From: Brumimicrobium mesophilum
Lineage (GTDB): Bacteria > Bacteroidota > Bacteroidia > Flavobacteriales_D > Crocinitomicaceae
NCBI RefSeq assembly: GCF_003025005.1
Contig: NZ_PVSS01000001.1
Location: 186,001 to 250,000 of the forward strand
DNA length: 64,000 nt
Direction of reading: 5' to 3'
Under the pieces are notes generated by a model. It did not search any database. It saw only the letters and a program-made list of their open reading frames with translations, and was not told where the DNA came from. Positions 8,098 through 16,911 of the stretch are shown in pieces. Position 1 is the first letter of the stretch; each line of letters begins with the position of its first letter. The translations under genes and the position numbers were made by a program.

Positions 8098-9156
8098 TTA
8101 CTTCTTTACGATTTTTTTTGATGAAGACATTCCATTAGCATTAACAATTACAAAATACAATCCTGCAGGTTGTTCAGAAATATCAACTTTTACAATTGAG
8201 GAAGAACTAGATTCATAAACACTTTGTCCTAGAGAATTCAATACCTTAACATCTTTAGTCACTCCCTCCATTCCATCGAAATCAACTGAGAAAATTCCGT
8301 CTGAAGTTGGGTTTGGGTAAATGGATACATTGTTAATTTCCTCTTCTTCTAACGAAGCAGTAGCTCCAATAATAGAGAATGTAACTGGATTATTAGAATA
8401 GGCATTTGTCCATTCTACAAAGTACGTTGTACCTCCATTCAATATTAAAGAAACAGTTTCATTAACTCCACATTCGTCATCATTATCTGCTATATTATTT
8501 AATGCAGCACATGAACCATCAAACACATACAATTTACTATCTCCTCCTGAACCACAAGATGAAATAGTGTAAGTATCTGTGATATTAGGAGTAAAAGAGT
8601 ACCAGTCTGAATGTTGATCTCCTGAATAAGCACTAGCTCCATTTCCCGTAATTGGACCATCTGAGATAATGACTCCTCCTTCAGAAATCGCAGTTGCATC
8701 TGCGCAATTTTCTCCAGCTGGAGTTATAACTGCTGAATTAAATGATACAGCAAACGCTACTGGACTATCATCATAAGAATCTGACCATTCAAAATAAAGT
8801 GTTGTTCCAGAACTTATAGGATAAGTTGCAAACTCATTGCTGCCACAATCGTCATCGCTATCAATTACATTAACTAAGTTAGAGCAGGTACCAATAAAAC
8901 CTAAGAGCCAAGAATCGCCTCCTGACCCACAAGAAGAAATGGTTACAAGACCATCAGATTGAGCAGTATAGCTATACCAATCGGAATTAACACCACCCGA
9001 ATAAACACTTGCCCCGTTTCCAGATGTAGGACCATTCGATGTATAGATACCCGCTACTACAGGAATAGCAGTTGCACAAGTTTCTCCTTGTGCAGAAGCA
9101 TTATTCACAAATAATAAGATTGAGAAAATGCTTAAAGAAGTAAAGATTTTTTTCAT
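8098..9156 (-). CDS. T9SS secreted protein with two tandem pre-peptidase-like domains
   Basis: 352 residues. Signal peptide (ends NNASAQ) at 1-22. Two copies of a roughly 115-residue domain follow (about 24-140 and 146-262), each with GE(T/N)CA(T/D)A.., SGNGAS.YSG, (S)DWYS(Y/F), ISSCGSGGDS and DDxCGxNE. They resemble bacterial pre-peptidase C-terminal (PPC) beta-sandwich domains found in secreted proteins. The C-terminus (about 275-352) is a type A T9SS sorting domain starting VSIYPNPTSDGIFSVDFDG. No catalytic domain is visible, so it is probably a surface or released binding protein. Own terminator downstream. Confidence 0.88.
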   Translation of the reverse strand: MKKIFTSLSIFSILLFVNNASAQGETCATAIPVVAGIYTSNGPTSGNGASVYSGGVNSDWYSYTAQSDGLVTISSCGSGGDSWLLGFIGTCSNLVNVIDSDDDCGSNEFATYPISSGTTLYFEWSDSYDDSPVAFAVSFNSAVITPAGENCADATAISEGGVIISDGPITGNGASAYSGDQHSDWYSFTPNITDTYTISSCGSGGDSKLYVFDGSCAALNNIADNDDECGVNETVSLILNGGTTYFVEWTNAYSNNPVTFSIIGATASLEEEEINNVSIYPNPTSDGIFSVDFDGMEGVTKDVKVLNSLGQSVYESSSSSIVKVDISEQPAGLYFVIVNANGMSSSKKIVKK

Positions 9157-9310
9157 AATAAAATAGTTTAATTTTAGTAAACCTAATAAAAGAATTTTAC
9201 ACTTTGGTATCCTGGTTTAAAATAAATTAAACAAGAGAGCCTAATAGCTAACATTTTGAACGCATGCCACTTAAAGGTTTATATAAAAATAAATGCCTAT
9301 CAGATACTTT

Positions 9311-9427
9311 ACCGGTAAATATCTCTAATCCATTAAGGATGTGATTTAGATTAAGCTGTCAACTAGCAAGATCCTTCACAAATTTCTATTTTTAACAAGT
9401 TCAAGAAGTATTTTACTTCAAGATAAC
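9311..9427. repeat. Dispersed intergenic repeat, copy A
   Basis: This stretch matches 44081-44192 in the same orientation: taaatatctctaatcca, caagatccttc, caaatttctatt and aacaagtt are shared, with about 80% identity in the aligned blocks and short gaps. It occupies much of the 376-bp gene-free region 9157-9532. On the minus strand it reads partly like protein (copy B is open: KDLVSELLNYMLGGLDIF), so it may be a remnant of a lost coding sequence rather than a regulatory repeat. Confidence 0.6.
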
Positions 9428-9520
9428 TTTCTATAAACAGTATTTGAAGCCCTCCTGTTTAAAAATGCGAAGTTCTGAACTGAACTAAAAAATTTAAATA
9501 AATAAATGTGCTTTTTTTGG

Positions 9521-9528
9521 TATATTTG
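9521..9528 (+). promoter_or_regulatory. Bacteroidota -7 element (TATATTTG)
   Basis: TATATTTG matches TAnnTTTG and ends 4 bp before ATG 9533. No clear TTTG -33 box lies 19 bp upstream. If used, transcription starts at or within the first codons after 9533, or translation starts later still; it argues against the upstream ATG at 9506. Confidence 0.4.
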
Positions 9529-9532
9529 GCTC

Positions 9533-10666
9533 ATGCATAATTACTTGGAGTCAATTGAGGAACTTTCGAATAGCACGCATTTACAAAGGGGTGAAATAAA
9601 TGATTTTACGAGAAAGGTTTTACTAATTGCAACAAAAACATTGAATTGTAACAACTGTGGTGTATGGATTTTTGAAGAGAACCAAACAAAGATTGTATCA
9701 ATGATTTACTATGATCGTTCTGAAGATACTTTCTTAAATCAACCTACATTAAATGTTTCTCAATTTCCTAATTACTTCAAGATCCTAAAAAAGAATAAAA
9801 TTGTTATCACCAATAATACAAAGAATGAACCTTTGATTTCGGAAATAATGAACAACTATATCATTCCCAACAGAATCACATCTATGTTTGATGTACCTCT
9901 GCGCTCAGAAGGTAAAATGATAGGACTGATTTCAGTTGAACACGTCGAAGTTGAGCATGTTTGGACGAATGATGAAAAAATATTCACTCAATCATTGGCT
10001 CAACTTCTGTCATTGGCATTAGAAACTAAAAAGAAAAGGGAATACCAAATTGCACTTGAAAAAATAATTATTCAAAAAGAAGTATTGATTTCAGAAGTTA
10101 ACCATAGGGTTAAAAATAACATGGCAGTCATCATCAGTTTAATCAACTTACAAAAGCATAAAGCTACAGACTCTCATCATTCCCAATTATTTGAAGAAAT
10201 CAACAACAAAGTATATTCAATGTCGATGATTCAAGATCAATTAAATGCAAATGAAAATGTCGATAGTATAGATTTAGGTTCTTTTCTAAAAAGATTAATC
10301 TTTAGCTTAAACACTTCATATGGATTGGATAAATCTATTGAAATCAACTTAGAAATGGAGGAAATTTGCGTCAACATTTCAAATGCAATACCCTGTGGAT
10401 TAATTGCAAATGAAGTGTTAACTAATTCATTTAAGTATGCTTTTGGCGATCAAAATAGGTTTCCGAAATTAGAATCCCGACTTAAACAAACGGACAATAT
10501 GGTTGAGCTTACTTTTTATGACAACGGTCCTGGTTTCGATATAAATTCACCCAAAATTGGAATGGGCATGGAATTAATTAAAGATTTAGCTGAACAAATA
10601 GATGCTGAAATAAATATCAAAACGGACAATGGAGTTACAATTCAAATGAAATTTCCTATTTCTTAA
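9533..10666 (+). CDS. Sensor histidine kinase, GAF + HisKA_2 + HATPase_c
   Basis: 377 residues from ATG 9533 (an earlier in-frame ATG at 9506 adds MCFFWYIWL but lies upstream of a promoter-like box). Residues about 10-165 form a GAF domain. The HisKA_2 phosphoacceptor motif is EVNHRVKNNMAVIISLI with His191. The ATPase domain shows the N box (NEVLTNSFKYAF), G1 (DNGPGFD) and G2 (GMGMELI). No transmembrane segment or signal peptide, so it is a soluble sensor of the HWE/HisKA_2 type. No response regulator gene is adjacent, making it an orphan kinase. Its 3' end overlaps the convergent gene at 10656 by 11 bp. Confidence 0.88.
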   Translation: MHNYLESIEELSNSTHLQRGEINDFTRKVLLIATKTLNCNNCGVWIFEENQTKIVSMIYYDRSEDTFLNQPTLNVSQFPNYFKILKKNKIVITNNTKNEPLISEIMNNYIIPNRITSMFDVPLRSEGKMIGLISVEHVEVEHVWTNDEKIFTQSLAQLLSLALETKKKREYQIALEKIIIQKEVLISEVNHRVKNNMAVIISLINLQKHKATDSHHSQLFEEINNKVYSMSMIQDQLNANENVDSIDLGSFLKRLIFSLNTSYGLDKSIEINLEMEEICVNISNAIPCGLIANEVLTNSFKYAFGDQNRFPKLESRLKQTDNMVELTFYDNGPGFDINSPKIGMGMELIKDLAEQIDAEINIKTDNGVTIQMKFPIS

Positions 10667-11336
10667 AATCACCATGTTTCTCTTCAAAAAATACAATCTC
10701 TACTTCATAATCGATATTTCCAAAATCTTCTTTTTCAATCCATTTTTTTGAAGTAACAATTTCCATCGTTTTCTCACTCGTTTTCTTGAAATTCCAAATT
10801 ACTTTTTCAGCATCTGTGAAAGCTTTCTCTCCTTTTACTTGTGCTTCAAAAAGTCTATGGATTAAATTTCCGTCATCAAGACCACCGCATAATGATTTTA
10901 TCAAAATCTCTTTTGTCATTTCGGAATCTAAATCTATTCCGTCAAAACTTGCAGTAATTACAGAAGCTTCGGTGTCTGGAAATTTACCATTATATGCTTT
11001 TCTTAAAAACTGATTTATATTGAAAAGATCAAAATGCAAAGCTGGCTCTGCATACTGCTCTGCAACTTTTTCATTCAACATATCGTGTGCTAGATTTTGA
11101 ATTTGACCTTCGTTTAGTTTATCACTCATTTTATAAGTCAAAACAATCTCAGCTGCTTCCGCTGGTTCATAATCGGAAATGGCTAACTTGAGAAAATCTA
11201 TAACTTCAGCGTCTTTTAGTTTATCGGCATCGGGATAATCAAATTCTTTCAGTAGGTTTTTATAGTCTTCTTTTTCCCAATAAAAATCTAATTCATTTAC
11301 AGTTTTAAAATCGTCTATCTTTACTCCTAATTTCAT
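10656..11336 (-). CDS. Conserved hypothetical cytoplasmic protein
   Basis: 226 residues, no signal peptide or membrane segment, acidic. I do not recognise a named domain. The sequence is helical in the first half (DAEVIDFLKLAISDYEPAEAAEIVLTYKM) and ends with a strand-like IDYEVEIVFFEEKHGDF. Codon use and composition look native. Its 3' end overlaps the convergent histidine kinase gene by 11 bp; this is probably coincidental rather than functional. Confidence 0.7.
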   Translation of the reverse strand: MKLGVKIDDFKTVNELDFYWEKEDYKNLLKEFDYPDADKLKDAEVIDFLKLAISDYEPAEAAEIVLTYKMSDKLNEGQIQNLAHDMLNEKVAEQYAEPALHFDLFNINQFLRKAYNGKFPDTEASVITASFDGIDLDSEMTKEILIKSLCGGLDDGNLIHRLFEAQVKGEKAFTDAEKVIWNFKKTSEKTMEIVTSKKWIEKEDFGNIDYEVEIVFFEEKHGDFKK

Positions 11337-11484
11337 TTGTCTCTTTTTTTAATTTTAAGCAAGTCAGCTTAGAAATTAATATTCCTATTTAATTACTTGA
11401 CTTACACCCCAAATTAGTAATTGTATAAGAGTTTGAGAAATAAGAGGTGCTAAAAGATGTTATAATCAAATGAAAATTATCCTA

Positions 11485-13872
11485 TTAAAAAACAAAAGTT
11501 GCAGTGATTTTATAAGTCAAATTCTTTTCTACATATGGTGTTGCATAGTTTCCGTATCTATAAAAAACACCTATTCCAAGTCCTGAAAATCCACTCACCA
11601 ATAAACTATTCACAAGTAATCCAGATTCGGTATAACCCTTTGAATAGTCTTTAAACTCAATATTCTTGTGGTCATTTCTATTATTCATGACTCCTGTTCC
11701 TATGGCTGTGTGAATTCCAAATTGAGGTTTTGTCCAATCTTTATTCGTTTTTATTGGCAAGAAGTTGAAACGCACAAATAAGTTAGAATGTGAAGAGCTG
11801 TAAAACTCTGCTGGCAACATCGTTTCAAAAGAATTGTCGATGGATAAATTCCAATTTCCACCAGTTCCTCTGGAAGCTTGTTGATAAGATAAAGGCGTAT
11901 TTGCAGTAGTTGTTCCAGATGAAGATAAGATTCTTAAAAACCCAACACCTCGGATAGAAACATCTTGGTAGACTTCTAAATTAAAGCGATAATAATCATA
12001 TTCGCTTTCAAATAATCCTTTAATTCCTCTAGTTGCTTTCAACCTAATTCTTGGGAATTTTGTCCCTCTAGAAATTCTTAAATCACCCAACTGCATCACT
12101 TTTTCTCTAATGTTCCAAACAAGTTCTACCGCTGTTTCAGCTTGATCAAAAACAGTAGAATTAGATAAAATAGAAGGGTCTGATGACAAGAAATTATATT
12201 CATCCGTAAACCATCTGCGTTGATAGTTTGCAATCAATTTCACCTGAATATTCGACTTTAATCTTCCGGATAAAATGACTTCTCCCAAACGTTCTCTGTC
12301 CATTTGATTCACATAAAAACCAGAGTAAATTTCCGATTGTGTGAGATCAAAATTGTCATCATGAAAAGTAGTACCTCCTCTTTCGGTAACATCTTCTTGG
12401 TATCTGAATTTTAGGTTTATTCCCAATGGTTTGTAAATATTTATAGTAGAATATCCACCCCACTTCCAATCTTCATCTCTCAATCCGTAAGCAAAATAAC
12501 CACCAACATTGAATGCCTTACTTACCTTTTTACTCGTTTCAAGTCCCAGCCCAAGTCTTAACCCCTCATATACATTGAAACCCATAACTCTTTGAAGTGG
12601 AATATTAAATCTTCCTAAAGGAATTCTACCGTTGAGTAATTCTGCAGCTAACTCTAATCTATATTCCAATTTATTGGCAACAGAAACAGAATCCACAATT
12701 GAATATGTAGTTGAATCTTTTTGATCAAAATCTACTGCTCTGGATGATATTAATTCATCTTGATTTTTTAATGCATCTTCATCTACAGATATTTCGATAT
12801 TGTTAAACTTCTTTTTCACATCAACATCAAATTTTACATTTTTGATGTACATGTTATTCTTAAAAATAAAAGGTGTTCCTGTATCATCAAAAGTTAATTC
12901 GTCTGTTGATATTGTGGCACTTAATTTCGATGGAAACCACTTTCGATTATTTATGAATGTGTATTCCTGCACAATTCTAGGAATTAAACTCGATGCTTTG
13001 GATGGTTCTGCGATAACTTTCTCAATTGCCCAATTATTAGTATTGATATGTAAAAATCCTTTCAAGCCTTTGAAAGTTTTATTCATTCTCGGTTGAAATC
13101 GAATAATAAAAGTAGAGTCACCTCCAGAAACAATGGTGTCTTGTAAAATGAATAAATAACGTCTCAAACTCCCTTGAGCAATGGGATTAATGTACTCTTC
13201 TCCTAATATTTTAAATTGACTATCATAGAAAGAAAAACTTTGCATTTGATTTCCGAAAGTTGCAAATATTGGATTTTCAAATCCAGAAGTTCTGTAACTT
13301 GTAATGAGATCTTCATCATAAGCAGGTGGACCAAAAACCTTCTTTCCCGCCGTTTCAGACAGGAAAATATGTTGTTTTTCCATAACTTCCCTAACTTCTT
13401 TTCCATCCTCGGAGAGTTTTGAAGTGTCCATAGCTAGAATTTCATCATTTGTGACAATAAACTTATTATAATAATCACTAGAGAAGGATAGGTTTTTCTT
13501 TGGGTGATTTTCCTTACGATGATCAATTGCGTTTCCTATAATTCGATGCGCTGGATTTATTCCAGGAAGAATGACCACCTCATCTAATGATTGAACATCC
13601 GCTATAATTATAAGCTCATCGTTTGTCTTCAAATAGGAAGTAGTGTAAGAAGTATCCTTATATCCATAAAAACGAAGTTCGATAAATTCTATTTTTGCTA
13701 AGTCAAGAGTAATTAAACCATCAATATCTGACAAAGAGACTTCTCCATTATTGTCAATGACTTTCACAAAGGGAAGTTCTGATTGCGTATCAAAATCAAC
13801 GATTTTGAATTGTTTTTGTGCAAATAAAATTTGAGCAGAGAAAACAATTATTAGTAGTAAGGTTATTTTCAT
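11485..13872 (-). CDS. DUF5686 / carboxypeptidase-regulatory-like outer-membrane protein
   Basis: 795 residues from ATG 13872; a longer open frame to 13962 exists but the internal Met starts an obvious signal peptide (MKITLLLIIVFSAQILFAQ). Residues about 20-105 look like the CarboxypepD_reg-like beta domain (SELPFVKVIDNNGEVSLSD). The rest matches the DUF5686 family: a linker with YYNKFIVTND..., then a long series of alternating amphipathic strands ending in Phe (TYKITATFVF), typical of an outer-membrane beta-barrel terminus. Function is unknown; these proteins are widespread in Bacteroidota envelopes. No partner gene adjacent. Confidence 0.85.
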   Translation of the reverse strand: MKITLLLIIVFSAQILFAQKQFKIVDFDTQSELPFVKVIDNNGEVSLSDIDGLITLDLAKIEFIELRFYGYKDTSYTTSYLKTNDELIIIADVQSLDEVVILPGINPAHRIIGNAIDHRKENHPKKNLSFSSDYYNKFIVTNDEILAMDTSKLSEDGKEVREVMEKQHIFLSETAGKKVFGPPAYDEDLITSYRTSGFENPIFATFGNQMQSFSFYDSQFKILGEEYINPIAQGSLRRYLFILQDTIVSGGDSTFIIRFQPRMNKTFKGLKGFLHINTNNWAIEKVIAEPSKASSLIPRIVQEYTFINNRKWFPSKLSATISTDELTFDDTGTPFIFKNNMYIKNVKFDVDVKKKFNNIEISVDEDALKNQDELISSRAVDFDQKDSTTYSIVDSVSVANKLEYRLELAAELLNGRIPLGRFNIPLQRVMGFNVYEGLRLGLGLETSKKVSKAFNVGGYFAYGLRDEDWKWGGYSTINIYKPLGINLKFRYQEDVTERGGTTFHDDNFDLTQSEIYSGFYVNQMDRERLGEVILSGRLKSNIQVKLIANYQRRWFTDEYNFLSSDPSILSNSTVFDQAETAVELVWNIREKVMQLGDLRISRGTKFPRIRLKATRGIKGLFESEYDYYRFNLEVYQDVSIRGVGFLRILSSSGTTTANTPLSYQQASRGTGGNWNLSIDNSFETMLPAEFYSSSHSNLFVRFNFLPIKTNKDWTKPQFGIHTAIGTGVMNNRNDHKNIEFKDYSKGYTESGLLVNSLLVSGFSGLGIGVFYRYGNYATPYVEKNLTYKITATFVF

Positions 13873-14065
13873 AATAGCATAAAGATAATAGGTAAAAGAT
13901 AGTTTACAATTGAAAATTAAACAAAAATGATGCCTAATGAATCCGAAGAAAATTGATGGCATACTTCCGTGGATTTCAGCGCGCAGAGTTCTTGATCAAT
14001 TTAGGTTTTAACTTTGAGCAATGATTATTTTCAATTATAAAATCAATGATGGCTAACATCATTTC

Positions 14066-14467
14066 CTATCCACAATTAAAACCTTTTGGTTTTGTATATT
14101 CTATTATTATTGGTGTTTTAAACTTTAATAAATCATCAATTATAAATCTAGGAACAAATGAAATTCGTTCACTTTCCACAATAACATCAGTAACAGTGAT
14201 TGTAGGAATATTGGACGTTATAATCTCAATTTTATAAACCCCCACAGGTAATATTTCTGAAGGAGTGAAAGATTTAGAATCTGTGTAAGCCGTATCAAGA
14301 TGTAATTCATCAGATTCTTGATCATAATATTTAACAAAAACGGTATCCTTTATTTTTAGTAATTCTCCATTACGCTCAAAACCAAACCTAATCGTTCCGA
14401 AATTATCTATTTGCCCCTGTGCATAATTCAAGGTTAAAAATGCTAAAAGCGAAAGTAAAATTTTCAT
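14066..14467 (-). CDS. Hypothetical periplasmic or secreted protein
   Basis: 133 residues from ATG 14467, chosen because it begins a signal peptide (MKILLSLLAFLTLNYAQGQ); the longer frame to 14563 has no such feature. The mature part is one beta-rich domain with FVKYYDQESDELHLDTAYTD and PVGVYKIEIITSNIPTITVTD, resembling carboxypeptidase-regulatory or transthyretin-like folds, but I cannot assign a family. It lies 102 bp after the HD hydrolase gene on the same strand. Confidence 0.65.
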   Translation of the reverse strand: MKILLSLLAFLTLNYAQGQIDNFGTIRFGFERNGELLKIKDTVFVKYYDQESDELHLDTAYTDSKSFTPSEILPVGVYKIEIITSNIPTITVTDVIVESERISFVPRFIIDDLLKFKTPIIIEYTKPKGFNCG

Positions 14468-14569
14468 TATGATTTTGAAATGTTGCGAATAGTTACAAAT
14501 TAGAAAGTTCTTGGCGTTTTTATTAACTCCTAATATACAAATATTGTATTGCAAAGAACTCATTCATCA

Positions 14570-15181
14570 TTAATTTAGTAGATTTAATTCAAATAATAAA
14601 TTCCTCTTCGCTTGGGTTTCATATTCTTTTCTAAAAAGATCTGTTTTATATATAAAATCAAATTCATACATACTTTTTAGCACTTTAGTTCGACCTTTTT
14701 CATACATAAAATCGGGATAAATAGAATATTCCTTTCTGATGGCCTTGCTATATTTTATATATTCTTCTTGACTTTTCCCAAGAACAGAAAGATCTAAATC
14801 CAAAAGTATATTCGTATCATTATCGCTGGACATTTTGTGATCTTTAGTTGCCTGAATCTGAGACATGCATTCTTCTATTTTATCAAAAGACGTTTTGGAA
14901 ATTCTTTTTTCAAAAACAAGCGCACTCTGATGCTCATTATCACTTTTAGTAGAAATATAAATGATATCGTGATAGAAAATAGCAAACAGTAAACAGTCTA
15001 AATTGTCGACTTTAGATTCTATTTTATTCAGTTCTTCAAGCATATTTTCTATATGTTCAAGATTATGGTAATGTCGTGATTTGGAAGAATATTTTTTCTC
15101 AATTTCGTCCCAACATTCCAAATTATATACTTTGTCTTCGGAGTATTTTCCAATTAAAGTTAGAAATTTTTCTTTTAACAT
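14570..15181 (-). CDS. HD-superfamily metal-dependent phosphohydrolase (COG4339-like)
   Basis: 203 residues from ATG 15181; ATGs at 15187 and 15235 are alternatives. The motif SRHYHNLEHIENMLEEL followed by FAIFYHDIIYISTKSDNE is the signature of the COG4339 group of predicted HD-domain hydrolases (His and His-Asp metal ligands visible). A further conserved segment LLDLDLSVLGKSQEEY follows, and YPDFMYEKGRTKVL near the C-terminus is also family-typical. Cytoplasmic; substrate is unknown for this family. Divergent from the GNAT-nitrilase gene. Confidence 0.82.
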   Translation of the reverse strand: MLKEKFLTLIGKYSEDKVYNLECWDEIEKKYSSKSRHYHNLEHIENMLEELNKIESKVDNLDCLLFAIFYHDIIYISTKSDNEHQSALVFEKRISKTSFDKIEECMSQIQATKDHKMSSDNDTNILLDLDLSVLGKSQEEYIKYSKAIRKEYSIYPDFMYEKGRTKVLKSMYEFDFIYKTDLFRKEYETQAKRNLLFELNLLN

Positions 15182-15360
15182 AATCATCCTTTTGACTTTA
15201 CAAAATACAAATTTTAGGATTATATCAAAATACAAATCGGTAGCTGAAATCTATTCCACAATGAAAAAACCAATTCATCCCGCTCAGTTAAAAATTAACA
15301 ATTACAACGACCAATTTCAAAGATTAATCCTATTTTTATTCTCTTATTCTAAACTAGAAA

Positions 15361-16899
15361 ATGAAAATAGAAGACATAGATAACATTAGCCTTAAATATC
15401 TGGACATTAATGATTATCAAGAGTTAAAAGAAGTGATGGTTTCCTCCTATCCTAACATGGACATGTACTGGAGGGAAAGTCATATTGAGAAATTATTAAC
15501 TCTATTCCCTGAGGGTCAAGTTGTGGTGAAAATTAATGGTGAAATGGCAGGCTGTGCACTGTCAATCATTGTAGATTATGATAAATATGATGACGATCAC
15601 ACTTATAAGGACATTACGGCAAACGAAACTTTTACGTCTCACAATCCTGATGGAGATGTTTTATATGGAATTGATGTTTTTATTAAACCAGAATTTCGCG
15701 GGTTAAGATTGGGTCGTCGTTTATACGATTACAGAAAAGAATTAACTGAGAAATTGAACTTAAAAGGGATTGCATTCGGAGGTAGAATACCAAATTATCA
15801 TAAATTCCAAGATGAGTTAACTCCGAAAGAATACATTGCAAAAGTAAGAAACAAGGAAATCCATGATTCCGTATTGAATTTTCAAATTTCTAATGACTTT
15901 TTCCCTACGAAAGTTTTAAAAAACTATCTGAAAGGAGATGTCGCCTCAAATGATTATGCAGTTCTGTTGGAATGGAGAAACATCTATTATGTGAAACCGT
16001 CGAAAAAGGCAGCTACAAAGAAAACTGTTGTACGTTTGGGTTTGGTTCAATGGCAAATGCGACCATACAAAGACACGCAAACCTTCTTTGAACAATGTGA
16101 GTTTTTTATCAGCTCATTGTCAGGTTATCGTTCAGATTTCGCACTTTTCCCAGAGCTTTTTAACGCTCCTTTGATGGGAAATGACAATCATTTATCTGAG
16201 GCAGATGCAATTCGTGCTTTGGCTGAATTCACACAAGAAATCGTTGATCGATTCTCTAGTTTTGCCATTTCTTACAACATCAATATCATCACAGGAAGTA
16301 TGCCGGAAAGAATTGATGGAGATTTGTACAATGTTGGATACTTGTGTCGCAGAGATGGGACATTAGAGCGTTATGAAAAAATCCATATCACCCCAAATGA
16401 AGTGAAATACTGGGGTATGAAAGGTGGAGATAAAATCAAGGTATTTGACACAGATTGTGGTAAAATAGGAGTTTTGATTTGTTATGATTCTGAATTCCCG
16501 GAATTGAGTAGACTACTGGCAGATCAAGGAATGGAAATTCTTTTCGTACCATTCCTAACAGATACACAAAACGGGTATTCACGTGTTAGACATTGTTCTC
16601 AGGCTAGAGCAATCGAAAACGAATGTTATGTAGCCATAGCTGGAAGCGTAGGAAACCTGCCGAATGTTCACAACATGGATATTCAATATGCACAATCCAT
16701 GGTTTTCACACCTTGTGATTTCGCATTTCCAACCAATGGAGTAAAAGCCGAAGCCACACCAAACTCAGAAATGATTTTGATTGCTGACGTAGATTTAGAT
16801 TTATTGCGAGAATTGAATGAGTTTGGAAGTGTTAGAAATTTAAAAGACAGAAGAACAGACCTGTTTGAACTTAAATTATCCCAAAAGAAAAAAGATTAA
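15361..16899 (+). CDS. Bifunctional GNAT acetyltransferase / carbon-nitrogen hydrolase
   Basis: 512 residues. Residues about 1-215 form a GNAT N-acetyltransferase domain (DVFIKPEFRGLRLGRRLYDY carries the acetyl-CoA-binding R/Q-x-x-G-x-G/A-like loop). Residues about 222-500 are a nitrilase-superfamily domain with a complete Glu-Lys-Cys triad: Glu265 (ALFPELFNAPL), Lys340 (RYEKIHITPNE) and Cys374 (GVLICYDSEFPE). This domain fusion is known across bacteria but its substrate is not established. The downstream mscS gene starts 12 bp after the stop, so they are likely cotranscribed. Confidence 0.92.
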   Translation: MKIEDIDNISLKYLDINDYQELKEVMVSSYPNMDMYWRESHIEKLLTLFPEGQVVVKINGEMAGCALSIIVDYDKYDDDHTYKDITANETFTSHNPDGDVLYGIDVFIKPEFRGLRLGRRLYDYRKELTEKLNLKGIAFGGRIPNYHKFQDELTPKEYIAKVRNKEIHDSVLNFQISNDFFPTKVLKNYLKGDVASNDYAVLLEWRNIYYVKPSKKAATKKTVVRLGLVQWQMRPYKDTQTFFEQCEFFISSLSGYRSDFALFPELFNAPLMGNDNHLSEADAIRALAEFTQEIVDRFSSFAISYNINIITGSMPERIDGDLYNVGYLCRRDGTLERYEKIHITPNEVKYWGMKGGDKIKVFDTDCGKIGVLICYDSEFPELSRLLADQGMEILFVPFLTDTQNGYSRVRHCSQARAIENECYVAIAGSVGNLPNVHNMDIQYAQSMVFTPCDFAFPTNGVKAEATPNSEMILIADVDLDLLRELNEFGSVRNLKDRRTDLFELKLSQKKKD

Positions 16900-16911
16900 A
16901 ATTATTAGAAT

